Shown here in pieces: positions 28,527 to 40,067 of a stretch of 64,000 bases of DNA. Every line of letters begins with the position of its first letter. Position 1 is the stretch's first letter. The notes under the pieces are model-generated. The model worked only from the letters and a program-made list of their open reading frames with translations, ran no database searches and was not told the origin of the DNA. Position numbers and translations under genes: made by a program. Origin of the DNA: Pseudogymnoascus destructans (Eukaryota; Ascomycota; Leotiomycetes; Thelebolales; Thelebolaceae); contig NW_020167537.1 in the NCBI RefSeq assembly GCF_001641265.1, positions 744,001-808,000 of the forward strand. Reading direction: 5' to 3'.

Positions 28527-30181
28527 TTAACATACGTTCCGATGAACGCCGCCATCCATATCGTTACCCTTGTCATTACCATCACCCTGCTTCCCCACCC
28601 TCCCACGAGCACCCTCCGTAGTCTGCCGGGCCCGAAGAAGCTTCAAATCTATCTCATCATTCTCAAGCAGGATCTGCGTGACAGAGCACAGACCCGCAAT
28701 AAGCCGGTCTAGCAGATCGAAGCTCATCGACTCTCGTACTACCACTCTCAGGATCTCGGTCTTTTCCTCGCCAGGGGGAAGAGCGTAATTCGGGATGATG
28801 TACTGTCTCGCGCGCATCAGTTGGGAGACGGACTCCTGCTTCACGTGCGGGTAGTCTTTCTTAAACGCATCTGAGAAGCAAAATGCCACGACAGGGAGAC
28901 CGGCGTTATATGCGGCGGAAGTTGGGCTGTCGGTTGTCGCGAATGCCCCTCCATTTTCGTCATTGTAGTCATGCACGCCTTTCTGGCGGTGTATATCAGA
29001 CAAACACACATACCAACCCGTAGCTTCGAGGCTTTTCGACAAAAGTCTAGCGTTTGCGAGGCAGTTTTCCATGATCAAGCGATAGCCACTGAATCCAAGG
29101 TGTATGAGATTGAAATACTGCCCAATGACCTGAGCGCCTGGTCGGGAGAAGTTCAGCGTGAATGACTCTTCGGTCCCGCCCAGGTAATGGAGCTCGAATA
29201 TCAAATGCTTAGGGAGGTACGACTCGTCGCGCCAGATTATCCAGCCCACGCCAGCATAGACGAGGCCGAACTTGTGTCCGGAGGTGTTGATTGACTTCAC
29301 GCGGGGTAGGTCAAAGTTCCACTTTGGGCCTCCGGCTCCAGCATGTGTGAAGGGGGCTACGAAGCCACCGCTGGCTGCATCGACATGGATGGGGATGTCG
29401 ACTCCAGTCTTCTGTTGGTATTTGTCAAGGATATTAGAGATTTCCTCCACGGGCTCATAGTGACCCGTGTATGTGCTTCCCAGTATAACAAAGACGCCAA
29501 TGGTATTTTCGTCGATATTTTCTTTCAGCAGGTCAGGATCCAGCCTGTAGTTACTCGTTTTGGATACTGGTAGAATCCGTGCTTCGACGTCGAAATATCG
29601 GGCGAATTTTTCCAATGCAACTTGAGCATTGGCTCCCATGATGATGTTCGGTTTGCTGCTGTCTTTCCCCTCCTCCTTTCTCTTTTCTTGCCATCGCCGC
29701 TTCATGGCGAGCCCTCCCAGGTGGATGGCCTCTGATGAACCAGTTGTTGCTGATCCAATCGGCTTCTCTTCTTTCTTCGCGCCCCAGAAGTCGGCGATAA
29801 TGCTGACACAGCGGGTATGCATAGTCATTAGAGCAGGATATTCGTCGGAGTCGGCCATGTTCTTCGAGATATTCTCAATCATCAATTGCTCGGCACGGGA
29901 TTCCATGAATGTTCCAACGAAGCTGAGAAACTGTCGTTAGTATTTATCCGCGGCGAGATCGATGGAGTTACGACATACCTTGCCAAGTTCAGATTTGGTT
30001 TTCCATCTAGATCAAGTTCATCCTTGAGAATTTGGTAGACAGCATCGGATGGCGCTCCCTGCTGCGGGATTTGAAACTTGGGGATATCTTGCCGGCTCGC
30101 ATATCGTGTCGAATATGGAGTTATGTGCGACGTGCCGCCATTGGTATGAACATGACGTTTCCCAGCTTCAGCCATGTGCAT
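28527..30181 (-). CDS. GAD1: Glutamate decarboxylase
   Basis: A 532-aa PLP enzyme that converts glutamate to GABA (GABA shunt, acid and oxidative stress). Exons are 30181-29979 and 29922-28527; the 56-bp intron is GTATGT...CTCAG with branch TACTAAC, and splicing restores the family phrase NLASFVGTFME. Group II decarboxylase marks: ATTGSSEAIHLGGLAMKRRW, HVDAASGGFVAPF, and the PLP lysine in SINTSGHKFGLVYAGVGW. The C-terminal ~35 residues are Arg/Gly/Asp-rich and may be divergent or flexible. I took the first of two close Met codons (MHMAEAG). The gene is intact despite repeat blocks on both sides. Confidence 0.95.
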
Positions 30182-31232
30182 TCCATGGAGGCGTTGGACG
30201 ATCTCATCCGAGTCAACCTAAATGAGGGATTAACAATGAAATCCAAGGCTCGTCGGCTTGATCTTACATGTCTCGCAAGGCCAACCATACTGGGCTAGAT
30301 TTTAAGGGTCTTGCTAAAAAAATGTTAAAAGGATGGAAGGGTCTCCTAGTAAACTAAGAAAAAGCCGATTGATACGGGGAAAGTAGAATATATAGCTCAA
30401 GGGCCAAACCAAGTGCTCGATATATGACGACAGAGTATCCGCGCATTTGGCATTTGGCATCATCATCGTTGAAAGCTGTAGTTCATCGTTGCAACTTCAA
30501 CAATGCTTATTTTTAAATGGTCACATCAATAGCTTACCTGGAGACAGCTATTGGTGGCCATGACTTACCGTTATTACTGCAAAACTATGCCGATATCTTT
30601 CACAATACCTTCATAAAACGTTTGTTATCTCATACTTCCTCGCGACGTCATATAAATTGTCTTGTTGCCAAGAAAGCTTGGATTTCATTTGCTTTTGAAA
30701 ATGTGATCACATGATACACGAACACTAAAACCAGCGCTCAGAAGGGTCCGATGAGGGGAACAGAGACAAAGCTGTGGCCAATCAGGAAAGACAAGGCTAA
30801 TGGTGATGATGACGACGACACCACCACCAGCATCTCCGTTTTGAGGTACACAATTCGCTATACGCGCGAGAAAAAAAAGCTATTTGCAGGAGAAGTAAAC
30901 CACATGCTGCTAGAGAGATAGGTATGAGGAGAAAGGACTGGTACTAATTAGTGGAATACCTTATGTTGTAGGTGCAATGAAAAGACAAATCACGGCTGTT
31001 ATATGATAAAAAGTGATATTTATCTTGGAAAGACAGGGGACTTCGAACCATTTCCTTTGAACCACACCGCGTGTCCTCGGTTGTCACATCACTCGAACCC
31101 CTGGACCGCTGGCGTCTATGTGCTAGCAGGTGATAATACGCCATAATCCTACAGATTTATATGATATCAGACACTTCTCATCATCTTCCTCTCTCTCCCC
31201 GAGGTATCCGATCCCTTGATATATTACCAAAG
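30182..31232. other. Intergenic: GAD promoter side and upstream region of FAS1 relic
   Basis: This is the divergent region between the decarboxylase and the fasciclin relic. It includes a run gatgatgacgacgacaccacc near 30804 and AT-rich stretches. No ORF with recognisable motifs was found. Confidence 0.45.
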
Positions 31233-32083
31233 ATGAAGCTCATCAATATCCTTCAACTCATCGCTATATCTATGGCCTTCGTTGTCCCTGAGGAGGCCGA
31301 GATTGGACAGCAAAAATTTGCGCCTAAGAAGACATCAAAGACCTTAGAGAATTTCTAGTAGTTTTGGAAACCGCTAACAGAAGAGCATCAGCCTTGCCGA
31401 GAATGCTCTTGATGAGGCCATATCTGTGGCAGAAAGCCTAGCCAAAAATCCTCGTCACCCTAGCCACCCAGACCTCTCGCATCGTCCACATCGCCCAGAT
31501 CACCCAGATCACCCAGATCACTCAGATCACCCAGAACATCCCCACACCAGATCATCCAGACCATCTAGACCACCCACATCACCCACCTCATCCGCCCCAG
31601 CCACCTCATCCCCCTCACCATAAGAAGCCGCATCATGGCCACCGCAAGCCGAACCGTACGATATATGAGCAAATCGCCGGCAGCAAGCTCACAACGGAAC
31701 TGAACAAGGTCATCAATGACGACCTTGTCCAGCTGCTCAACAGCACGGAGACCAACTACACCATCTTTGCGCCAACGAATGATGCATTCAAGCATCTCCC
31801 TGGATCTCCCTGGGTCTCATAAGAAGCCTAGCAAAGAGATAATCAAGGCAATCTTGGAGTACCACCTTTCGCCCGACCTCTACCCCCTCCGGAGGCTGTT
31901 GCTCAGCCACACAGTCCCAACATCCTTGAAGGAAGATGGGCTTGGTGGAAACGCTTAGAGGCTGCGGATTGGACTTGGCCTATGAGGGCAGAACGTCAAC
32001 TTTGTCACCCACTTCAAAGCGGTCAATATCGTAAGTTAAGCCCCTATTCGAATTTTACTCAGTACTAATCACACCCTCTAGGA
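31233..32083 (+). pseudogene. Secreted fasciclin (FAS1) domain protein, broken and hAT-interrupted
   Basis: A signal-peptide-like start (MKLINILQLIAISMAFV) leads into a degraded linker and a His-Pro-Asp repeat (9-bp unit caccagat-like, 31480-31545). The FAS1 domain follows (TIYEQIAGSKLTTELNKV, NYTIFAPTNDAFKHLP, ILEYHLSPDLYPL, LLSHTVPTSL). Lesions: stops at 31356-31361, a frame change in the linker, a 10-bp tandem duplication (ctccctggat/ctccctgggt at 31796-31815) that shifts frame inside FAS1, TAG at 31956-31958 and TGA at 31983-31985 (both C-to-T type). An intron (32031-32081) is followed two bases later by the hAT terminus. The call rests on strong resemblance to fungal fasciclin proteins. 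Confidence 0.8.
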
Positions 32084-33153
32084 CAGTGTTGTCAATAGAC
32101 CGACCGACCAGACCAAAGGGTCCCAGTCGGTCGGTCTGGCTAATTTTGAGATCTGGTCTAGTCGGTCTGCCTTGGTCTGCAGACCAAATAGACCAAATAG
32201 ATGGTCTGCCAAGGGGTGGGAATTGGATGTGATTTGAATGAATAGATTGAAGTCTAATTGTAGCTACGATACATGCCGGCAGTATTCAATGGCTTGAGAC
32301 ATTCACATGCCTCAATAATATCTTCTTTGAGTCTGTTTCGAGCGTCTGAGATTAGCAGTTTAGCACTGCTGAACACCCGCTCAACTTCTGCTGACATGGC
32401 TGGTATTGACAAGATATCTAGCGCCATTCTCGACAATGCTGGATACAGAGTAGAATGGTCATTCCACCATTGTATGATATTGCTAACACGAGCTTCTGGT
32501 TTGATGTAGCAGTAATCCTCATACTCGTCTGCCAGTAGCTGAGCCAGCGGTCTACAGTCTGATCGCTGGGATAAAAACTGCTCGAGTATATCCATGTCTG
32601 GGACTGTAACACGTGTCTCCCTGCTTGTCCCAGCCAATTTGGGATTGCGGTCTTTATAACTTGTAGTCCATAGATGCTCGACAGCTTTATGAGCCTCAGA
32701 TATCCAATCAGAGCGGTGCTCCCAAAGTTGCTCAAGAAAGCTCCATTTAAGCTGTGGATTTAGGACAACCGCTGCTACATATACTGGTGATGTTTCTGTG
32801 AGATTGTAATATCTGTCGAGTAATTTCCAGGCGTTATTGATGCAAACCGTAATGTGATCGTAACCTAAGTGTTCATAATCTTGTTTTGCGGCTTCAAGAT
32901 GATGCAGCAGAATCTCCATCGAGGGTAGAATCTCCCATATTGATCCACGTTTTCCATCCTTGGCTTGGCTTTCCATGCGCAGTGTTAACTCTTTGAATGG
33001 TTTCAATAAAGCTAGAATACGTGTAAGCTGATCCCAGTCATCCCGTGTCAGTTGATCTTGAGCTATGTCTTTGTCGAAACTTCTTGCTGCAAAGAGATCT
33101 ATTGGATCCTTCAAATGCATAGCCCGCTCAATCATGCTGTATGTTGAATTCCA
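32084..33153 (-). pseudogene. hAT transposon end with C-terminal transposase (truncated)
   Basis: The terminus CAGTGTTGTCAA at 32084 has the canonical hAT CAGTG start and follows two bases of FAS1 exon. Inside, on the minus strand (about 33150 to 32254), is the C-terminal part of a hAT transposase: WNSTYSMIERAMHL, PYVAAVVLNP-like segment, and the dimerisation block LYPALSRMALDILSIPAMSAE plus VERVFSSAKLLISD. An LTR at 33154 removes the N-terminal half and the other terminus. The remaining frame has no stop. It belongs to a different subfamily from the relic at 22804. Confidence 0.85.
32097..32137. repeat. Subterminal hairpin and GGTCTG repeats of hAT
   Basis: A perfect 12-bp inverted repeat (AGACCGACCGAC 32097-32108 and GTCGGTCGGTCT 32126-32137) lies just inside the hAT end. 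It is followed to about 32210 by many more GGTCTG/CAGACC words in both orientations, including ggtctgcagacc. Subterminal repeats of this kind are typical transposase-binding sites in hAT elements. Confidence 0.75.
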
Positions 33154-34570
33154 TGTCATACTGACATTCGTTGCACTCAGTTTGCTATCAAACTCAAGAG
33201 CAAACTTGGAAATCTCCTCCTCAAACCTACAAGTCACTATACATATTTTGGCTTATCACACCAACAACAAGAGCAATACTACTCAACGATTGCTACAACC
33301 ATCTATGATTCATTACACGTCATCGCTCCTTAGTTACTGGGCCGATATTACCACATAGCATATCTCTACAACCCTCTATGATTCATTACATGACATCACT
33401 CATACTACCACATGACATATCTCTACCAACTAGAGGCCTAGGAGCATGAACGATAGCTCTAAAAGCTCCTACGAACCTCTATGATTCATTACATGTCATC
33501 GCTCTTTAGTTACCCACAAGATTGGTTAAGTTATGACATAATTTGTCTATGACATAATTTGTCTATAGGGGTACTCTGACCTTGGACCTCCTTTTACTTC
33601 CTATAGGCTACGAACCTAAGAGATGGTTCTATGGGATTCTCTTACGTCGACTACAGTTACCAAGCCTGGTAAGTCATGGAAAGTCTTGGAAAATGAGAGA
33701 ACTACACTCCTTTAGCATAAATAGGATTGCCCTTTCCTTAAGAAAGGGCAAGCAGACAATACAGTAAATCGACTATCACATACTTCCACGTCTTTTCCAA
33801 GCTTCCAAGCATTCATCTTGTTACTCCTTGTTTCTGAAAAGTCAGTGAGGTGTTAACCTCTGACTTACCCCTTAGTTCCCAGACTCAACATTTGTTGCAA
33901 CTTGTCTGAACCACTTCACTACATCACACACCTGGTTGCTGCGTTGTGGAATAGTCTAAGCTACGACCCTTTGGCTCTGTTTTCTAAGACAGTGTGTTGT
34001 CTTAGTAAATCGATCCCTTCCTTGGGTGGCTAGATTCTCACATCTGGTGCACCCACCATTACAAATTTGTCTATAGGGGTACTCTGACCTTGAACCTCCT
34101 TTCACTTCCTATAGGCTAGGAACCTAAGAGATGGATCTATGGGATTCTCTTACGTTGACTACAGTTAACAAGCCTGGTTAGTCATGGAAAGTCATGGAAA
34201 ATGAGAGAACTACACCTCTTTAGCATAAATAGGATTGCCCTTTCCTTAAGAAAGGGCAAGCAGACAATACAGTAAATCGACTAGCACATACTTCTATGTC
34301 TTTTACAAGCTTCCAAGCATTGATCTTGTTATTCTTTGTTTCTGAAAAGTCAGTGAGGTGCTAACCTCTGACTTACCCCTGAGTTCCCAGACTTAACATT
34401 TATTACAACTTGTCTAAACCACTTCACTACATCATACACCTGATTGCTGCCTTGTGGAATAGTCTAAGCGACAACCCTTTGGCTCTGCTTCCTAAGACAG
34501 TGTTGTCTTAGTAAAATCATCCCCTTCCTTGGGTGGCTAGATTCTCACATCTGTTGCACCCACCATTACA
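33154..34570 (+). repeat. Family A LTR with partial tandem duplication
   Basis: A complete 910-bp LTR (33154-34063, TGTCATACTGAC to CATTACA) is followed without a spacer by a second copy of its last ~507 bp (34064-34570, starting aatttgtctatag, again ending CATTACA). The promoter words recur in both. A smaller duplication, gacataatttgtctat twice, lies at 33535-33566. Left flank (ttcca, hAT coding) and right flank (tctaa, pogo) differ, so there is no target duplication. Confidence 0.88.
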
Positions 34571-35565
34571 TCTAAGTTGTTAGTTCTCAAGGTTAGGTAG
34601 TGCTACCATTTATCATTGTTATAGGCAAAAACCACCTTTGCATCTTAGTATAAGAATAGTGGATTTCTAGCTAATTAGGTAATTGCTGTTACTAAAAATG
34701 GTTAGACTACAAACAAGAGAGGTATGGATTAGATCTAGCATTTTAAGAAGCACACAAAGTCCTAGACTATGAGTATTTTATTGCTTGTTAGTCCTTAATG
34801 GTCATAAGAGGTATTACTTAGACAAGTTTAAGGAGTGCTATAAAGAACATGTCACAGGTAGGTAGGAAGCAGACCTCCCGCAAATCCGACAGCAATCTCT
34901 AACTGTCCGTACAATTCAATCTGGGTGGAGAAATGCAGGACTATCCATATAATCCTTCACTTGTAATTGACAAGATACAAGAGACTCGGAATCAAACACC
35001 TGATTATGAGCCATTTGCTTCATATAATAGTATCTCAACACCGAAAACAACTATGCAAAGTGTGCAAGTGGTTGAACATTGGCAGAAGAGAGCAGAGGAA
35101 GCTTTCTCATCGCCTTCAAGAGAAGGGTTTCAATCATTTGCACGTGGAACTACAGTTGTTCTACACCGGGCAGAGCTCTATAAGACTGAGCTAGATATTA
35201 TGACTTTACGTGCAGTAGAGCAGAAGGCAGCAAAGGCAAGGGCACGGACATCACTACAGAAAGAAGGGCAGTTATATGCATCAGATGCACGGAAAATGCA
35301 GGAAGAGAAGGAAGCAAAGTTGCAAGCAAAAGCAGACGCAAGAGCAGCAAGGGAATCGGACCAAGTAGTAAAGCAGCTACAAGCGCAAGCACGTAAAATC
35401 GAAATTGAAGAGCGTAAGGTTGAGATGAAGCGGGTAGCAGAGCGGAAGAAGGAAGGGTTGAAATCAAAAGTGATAATTTTACGGTATAGTAAGGATCAAA
35501 GTGATAGTAGTAGCGATAGTGGCAGTAGCGATAGTGATAGTAGTTCTATTGATTTTATGTTTTAA
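34571..35565 (+). pseudogene. Pogo-type transposase, C-terminal half, heavily mutated
   Basis: Successive frames read the end of a DDE domain: VIAVTKNG*TTNKRGMD, then HFKKHTKS*T, LLLV, VLNGHKRYYLDKFKEC (the usual LDGH aspartate is now Asn), and TVRTIQSGWRNAGLSI followed by NPSLVIDKIQETRNQTP. From 34933 an open 210-codon frame continues through a Lys/Glu/Arg coiled coil to an acidic Ser-Asp tail (SSSDSGSSDSDSSS). Several stops stand where Trp or Arg is expected, a RIP-like pattern. The 5' half is cut off by the LTR at 34570. Confidence 0.75.
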
Positions 35566-36018
35566 TTATAACGTAACGTATGGGGTAGTCGGACATACGG
35601 GGTAGTGGGACAAAAATGCCCGACTACCAACTCAGAACCTTCATACCTTCCACCATGAACATCCCACAACCATACAGTCGTGCTCAGATTGAAGACAACA
35701 TCCAAAAGGCTGTCATTGTGCTCCAATTGAAGGAATTCAAATCAATTAGACTTGCTGCAGACCACTTCGAAGTTCCTAAGTCAACTCTTGCTGATAGGAT
35801 GTCTGGGAATAAAACGCGTGCTGTAGCTCACGAAATTGAACAAGCTCTCTCAAATGCAGAAGAAAATACACTAGCACGATGGATTACACGTCTCACTGCC
35901 ACGGGTTTTCCTGCAACTCCTATGTTGATCAAGGAAATGGCTGAAGAAATTCGCATACGACGCGTCCAAATCACGTCTGTCGCGGTTCACCAAGGCATAG
36001 GGCGCCAGTTGGGTATTA
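35566..36018 (+). pseudogene. Pogo-type transposase, N-terminal fragment of a second copy
   Basis: Fifty bp after the previous fragment ends, a new frame starts (ATG 35616, or the more likely ATG 35655, MNIPQPYSRAQIEDN). It encodes a pipsqueak-type HTH (AVIVLQLKEFKSIRLAADHF, VPKSTLADRMSG) and the start of a CENP-B/Tc5 HTH (SNAEENTLARWITRLTATGF, KEMAEEIRIRR), then is cut off near 36018 by the LTR of element D. Before it lies an inverted pair ggtagtcggac / gcccgactacc (35584-35594, 35617-35627) that may be part of a terminal repeat. Confidence 0.7.
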
Positions 36019-36231
36019 TGAATTAAACTCAATCTAGAGAAAGGAAGGAAAGAGAAGAGGAGCACTCGAGCAGTGGCTCGATCTATATACAGCTATTGTG
36101 GAGTAAATTCTCTTTAGCGAGACCAGTTCTGAGAATTCACTCCACAACTGAAAACTTCGCTCCAACCCCGGAAAGCTCCCCACACCCCTGAACCCCCACT
36201 CGAGCTGCAAGGCGCACTTGATATCGTAACA
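36019..36231 (-). repeat. 3' LTR of element D (edge uncertain)
   Basis: It begins TGTTACGATATC at 36231 directly after the purine tract. It contains an inverted repeat tgtggagtaaattctc / gagaattcactccaca (36097-36112, 36131-36146) and a TATATAG box near 36083-36090. The end near 36019 is where pogo coding similarity stops; with no second LTR the border cannot be proved. Confidence 0.6.
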
Positions 36232-36308
36232 CTACCCCCCCCCTACTCCAGAGTTGATCTCCTGATCAAGAAATCCCATTTTAAAAAAAAAACAATTGTC
36301 TCCAGCTC

Positions 36309-39300
36309 TCATTTTGGTTTCTGAGGGTATTTTCTGTGATATGCTTGGGTAACTTCTGGAGAATTTTCAAAGCTCTCTGCAGTATACCATGTCTCATCCG
36401 GTGGATAGTTCTTCCAAGCTGCCTTGTAGAAAAGTTTCTTTCGAATAACTTTTGAGTCGAGGATTTCGTCCACTTCCCACTCCTCTTCGCCATTGACAAT
36501 GACTGGAGGCTCTGGCTCCTGTTGCTGCCCTTCGATTGCATCATTCGAGTCAAGTCTTAATAGATTGGCATGAAATACTGGATGAATCTTCATGCTGTTT
36601 GGAAGTTTGAGCCGATATACAACTTGCCCAATTCGCTCTAGAATTTCAAAAGATCCCACTTGCTTGTGGTCTAGCTTCTTTGATGGCCTCTGTGTCTTTA
36701 TATTTCGAGTTGAAAGCCATACTCTGTCTCCCACTTGATAGCGTGGTGCAGGTTTCCTTTTCTTGTTCGCGAAATGTTCCATTTTTGCTTGCGAGAGCGT
36801 GATTTCATCCTGCAGAAACTCCCAAACCTTTGCCATGGTCTGAGCTATGTTCTTGTGCTCTTGTTTGGCTTCGTGATATGCTTGCTGCTCTGTATCGAAG
36901 CTCATTCTTGGTTCATAGCCCTTGTTCGCAAAAAACGCACTTGTCTTGGTTGCATCTGATGGCAAACTGTTGGCAGCAAACTCCGCCATGCACAAGTATG
37001 AAACCCAATTGTCTTGAAGATAGTTCACATGAGCTCGCAAGTAGCGTTCGAGCTCTGCATTGAATCGCTCAGTCTGTCCATCTGTTTCTGGGTGGAAGGC
37101 AGTTGAAAGTTTGGCCGAAATTTTCCAAATTTTGCAGAGCAAACTCCAGACTTCTGCAATGAACTGAGGACCTCTGTCTGATATTATCGAGTTTGGTAGA
37201 CCATGGTGCTTCCATACATGTCGAAGTAAGAGCTGTGCTGTAGCTTCTGCAGTAGTCCCTTCTTGCCCAGCGAAACACGGAATGAAATGTCTTTCTTTCG
37301 TCAACCTGCATGCAACAACCAAGATAGCATTGTTCCCTTCACAGAGTGGTAATCCTGTCACGAAATCCATTGATATATCCATCCATGGTCGACTGTCAAT
37401 AGGGATTGGTTGTAGAAGTCCATTGTAGGAATCTCGAGATGGTTTCGATCTTCGACAACTATGGCAGTTTTTGATATATTGAATTATTGTTTTGTCCATG
37501 TTTGGCCAGTAATAGTGCTGTTTCATGACTCGCAGCATCTTTCCAGCTCCTGGATGTCCCATAGAAGGTTGTTCATGAACTTCTCTCAACAAGTCCACCT
37601 GAATGGTTTCTGGCACCCAAACTCGATTTTGATATTCTAGCATGCCGTTTTTGAGTTCGCAATAAGCCAATGCAACCTCTTTGCTTGTTCGATCACCATT
37701 CTCAAGCTTCTGTAGTGTAGCCTTGCAGAATTTGTCTTCCAGTTGAGACTTTTGGATTTTCTCAAGAATTGTCATTTCTCTGATATGAGTTTCCACTGGA
37801 GCTAGCTGAGCTGTTTGGCCTTGTTCTTTGAGTTTCTGAATGTCTGGATGTAGCCTCGAAGGTGGTAGCAACACCTGAAGCTGTTGCTTTTGTTGATCAT
37901 CCTCATCATTGCCTTCTGGTCTGTCACCAGGCCTTCGAGTCAAAGCATCTGCTTTTCCATTTTGCTTCCCAGGCCTATAGATGATCTGGAAGTTGTATCG
38001 AGAGAGGAATTCAGCCCATCGAGCTTGTCTTCTTGTCAGCTTCTTGGTGGACATGAAGTATTCCAAGCTTTTGTGATCAGACAAGACTTGGACTGGAAAA
38101 TCTGTCCCTTCAAGTTCTGGTCTCCATGCTTCGAAACATCTGATGATTGCAAGCAATTCCTTGTCATATATCTCGTAATTGCATTCTGCAGGTGCTAGCT
38201 TTTTCGAGAAGTATGCCACTGGATGTAGAACCCCTTGATCATCTTTTTGTGACAAGACTCCTGATGAGATGAAGTCTGAGGAATCTGCTTCGACATAGGC
38301 TGTCTTGTGTCTATCGAAATGCCTCAAGACAGGAGCTTCTGTGACTGTTTGTTTCAACAGCTCGAATGCAGTTTGGCATGCATGAGTCCATTCGAACATC
38401 TGATCCTTTCTGGTAAGGTTCACCAATGGCCTCATGATGCTGGAGTAATTTCAGATGAACCTTCGATAGAAATTGCAGAATCCAATGAAAGCTTGCATAT
38501 CCCTGAGCGATTTTGGAGTTTGCCATTCCAATATAGTAGAAACCTTTGCAGGGTCCATGCGAATACCATTGACTCCCACGATGAGTCCTAGGAATTTGGT
38601 TTCTTGGACGAAAAACTCACATTTTGAGATATCTGCTTGAAGTCCAGCTTCTCGAAGCTTCTGTAGGACTTTCCTTATGTGCTCTGTATGCTCCGCTCGA
38701 GTAGCACTGTAGATAAGAATGTCATCCATGTATGCAGTGACGAATTGGTTGAGGTAATCCATGAGGGTTTCATTCATGTACCTCTGGAATGTTGCTGGAC
38801 CATTTGTGAGTCCGAAGGGCATGACCTTGTATTTGTAGGATCCAAATCGAGTTCTGAATGTAGTGAGGTCTTCATCTTCTTCTGTCTGCATTCGAATTCG
38901 ATTGAAGGCATGTCGAATGTCCAGTTTGGTGAGATATTTTGCTCCTATGACTTGGGCCAGCGTTTCATCAATGAGTGGTATGGGATATCGATCCTTTTTC
39001 GTTATGGCATTTAGCTTCCTGTAGTCAACACAGAATCGAAGACCACCACCTGGCTTTCTCACAAACATAATGGGTGAAGAGTATGGGGCTTTGCTTGCTT
39101 CAATGAACCCTTTTGGCAAGTGGTCGAAGACATATTCTTCGACTAAATCAAGTTCTTCCTTTGACATATTCCAGAGTGGTGCATATCCCAGCTTTGCATC
39201 ACCTTCGAGTTCAATATGATGGTCTGAAGGTCGATGGGGAGGTAGCTTGTCTGCTGCCATTTTTGAAAAAACATCCAAAAATTCATGAAATTCCTTCGGA

Positions 39301-40067
39301 AGGATCAGTCGAGAGTCAATTTCTTCAGTTTTGGTCTTGTTCTTGTGCTCGATTATGTCCTTCATTGATATAGCAAAGACTTGAGCTCCTCTTTGCTTCA
39401 TGAGCATTTGAAATGGTGCTGCGCCAATCATTGCTATGGTGCAAGGTTTTGGTTTTTCCACTTTCGGAGCAGGTTCCGGAGGAGGCATTTCTTTGGCTTT
39501 CTTCTTTGGCCTTTGTCTTTCGCTTTTAGATATAGGCTCTGTTTCGAGGGCTCGATCTGGTATAGAATGGTTGCAATAATCTCCAGTGAAGAGGACTTGA
39601 TCATTGATCATATCGAGAACAACTCCATGTTGCTTCATCCAAGCTTTCCCGAGAATGATGGAATGTTTTCCCAGCGAAGTAATGAATAATGGACATAGGC
39701 TTTCCACATGCTCTCCCACTTGTAGTCGAGGATATATAGCATGTGTGATAGCAGGGGCAGCCTCTCCATTGAATCCTTCAACTTGTTTTGGCTTCACAAG
39801 TTCGATTGGGGCTATCCCTTCGATTTCACATATTCTTTCTGCATCAGCAGCATTAATGAAGTTTCCACCTGTGGCACCAGTATCGATCAATGCATGGACA
39901 ATAGCTTTGTATTTTCCTATTCTACAAGTAGCTAAGAAAGGGGTGTCCGGATCAAAACTGGATCTCGAGGAAGAAGCTGCAATTCTGGCTGCACTGCCTC
40001 TAGTGATGACTTGTCTAGAGGCTATTCGTTTTCCGAATCGATGATAGACTAGCTGTAGATACCTCAT
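36309..40067 (-). pseudogene. Element D Pol polyprotein with one in-frame stop
   Basis: The frame opens at 40067 overlapping gag by ~50 bp in the +1 phase. Protease reads HALIDTGATGGNFIN, with an extra Gly compared with the usual motif. RT follows (LRFCVDYRKLNAITKKDRYP, TAYMDDILIYS), up to NFYRRFI. There TGA at 38451-38453 replaces the expected Arg CGA, and the same frame continues NYSSIMRPLVNL. RNase H, integrase zinc domain (HPGAGKMLRVMKQHYYWP, CHSCRR), DDE core (SMDFVTGLPL, ISDRGPQFIA, TDGQTERFNA) and a chromodomain-like end (WEVDEILDSK...YKAAWKNYP) are otherwise open. One nonsense change separates it from a full Pol. Confidence 0.88.

Noticed and set aside
36097..36146. 16-bp inverted repeat taken as a stand-alone MITE
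   Set aside because: It lies inside the LTR of element D between the purine tract and the TATA box; no flanking target duplication was seen.
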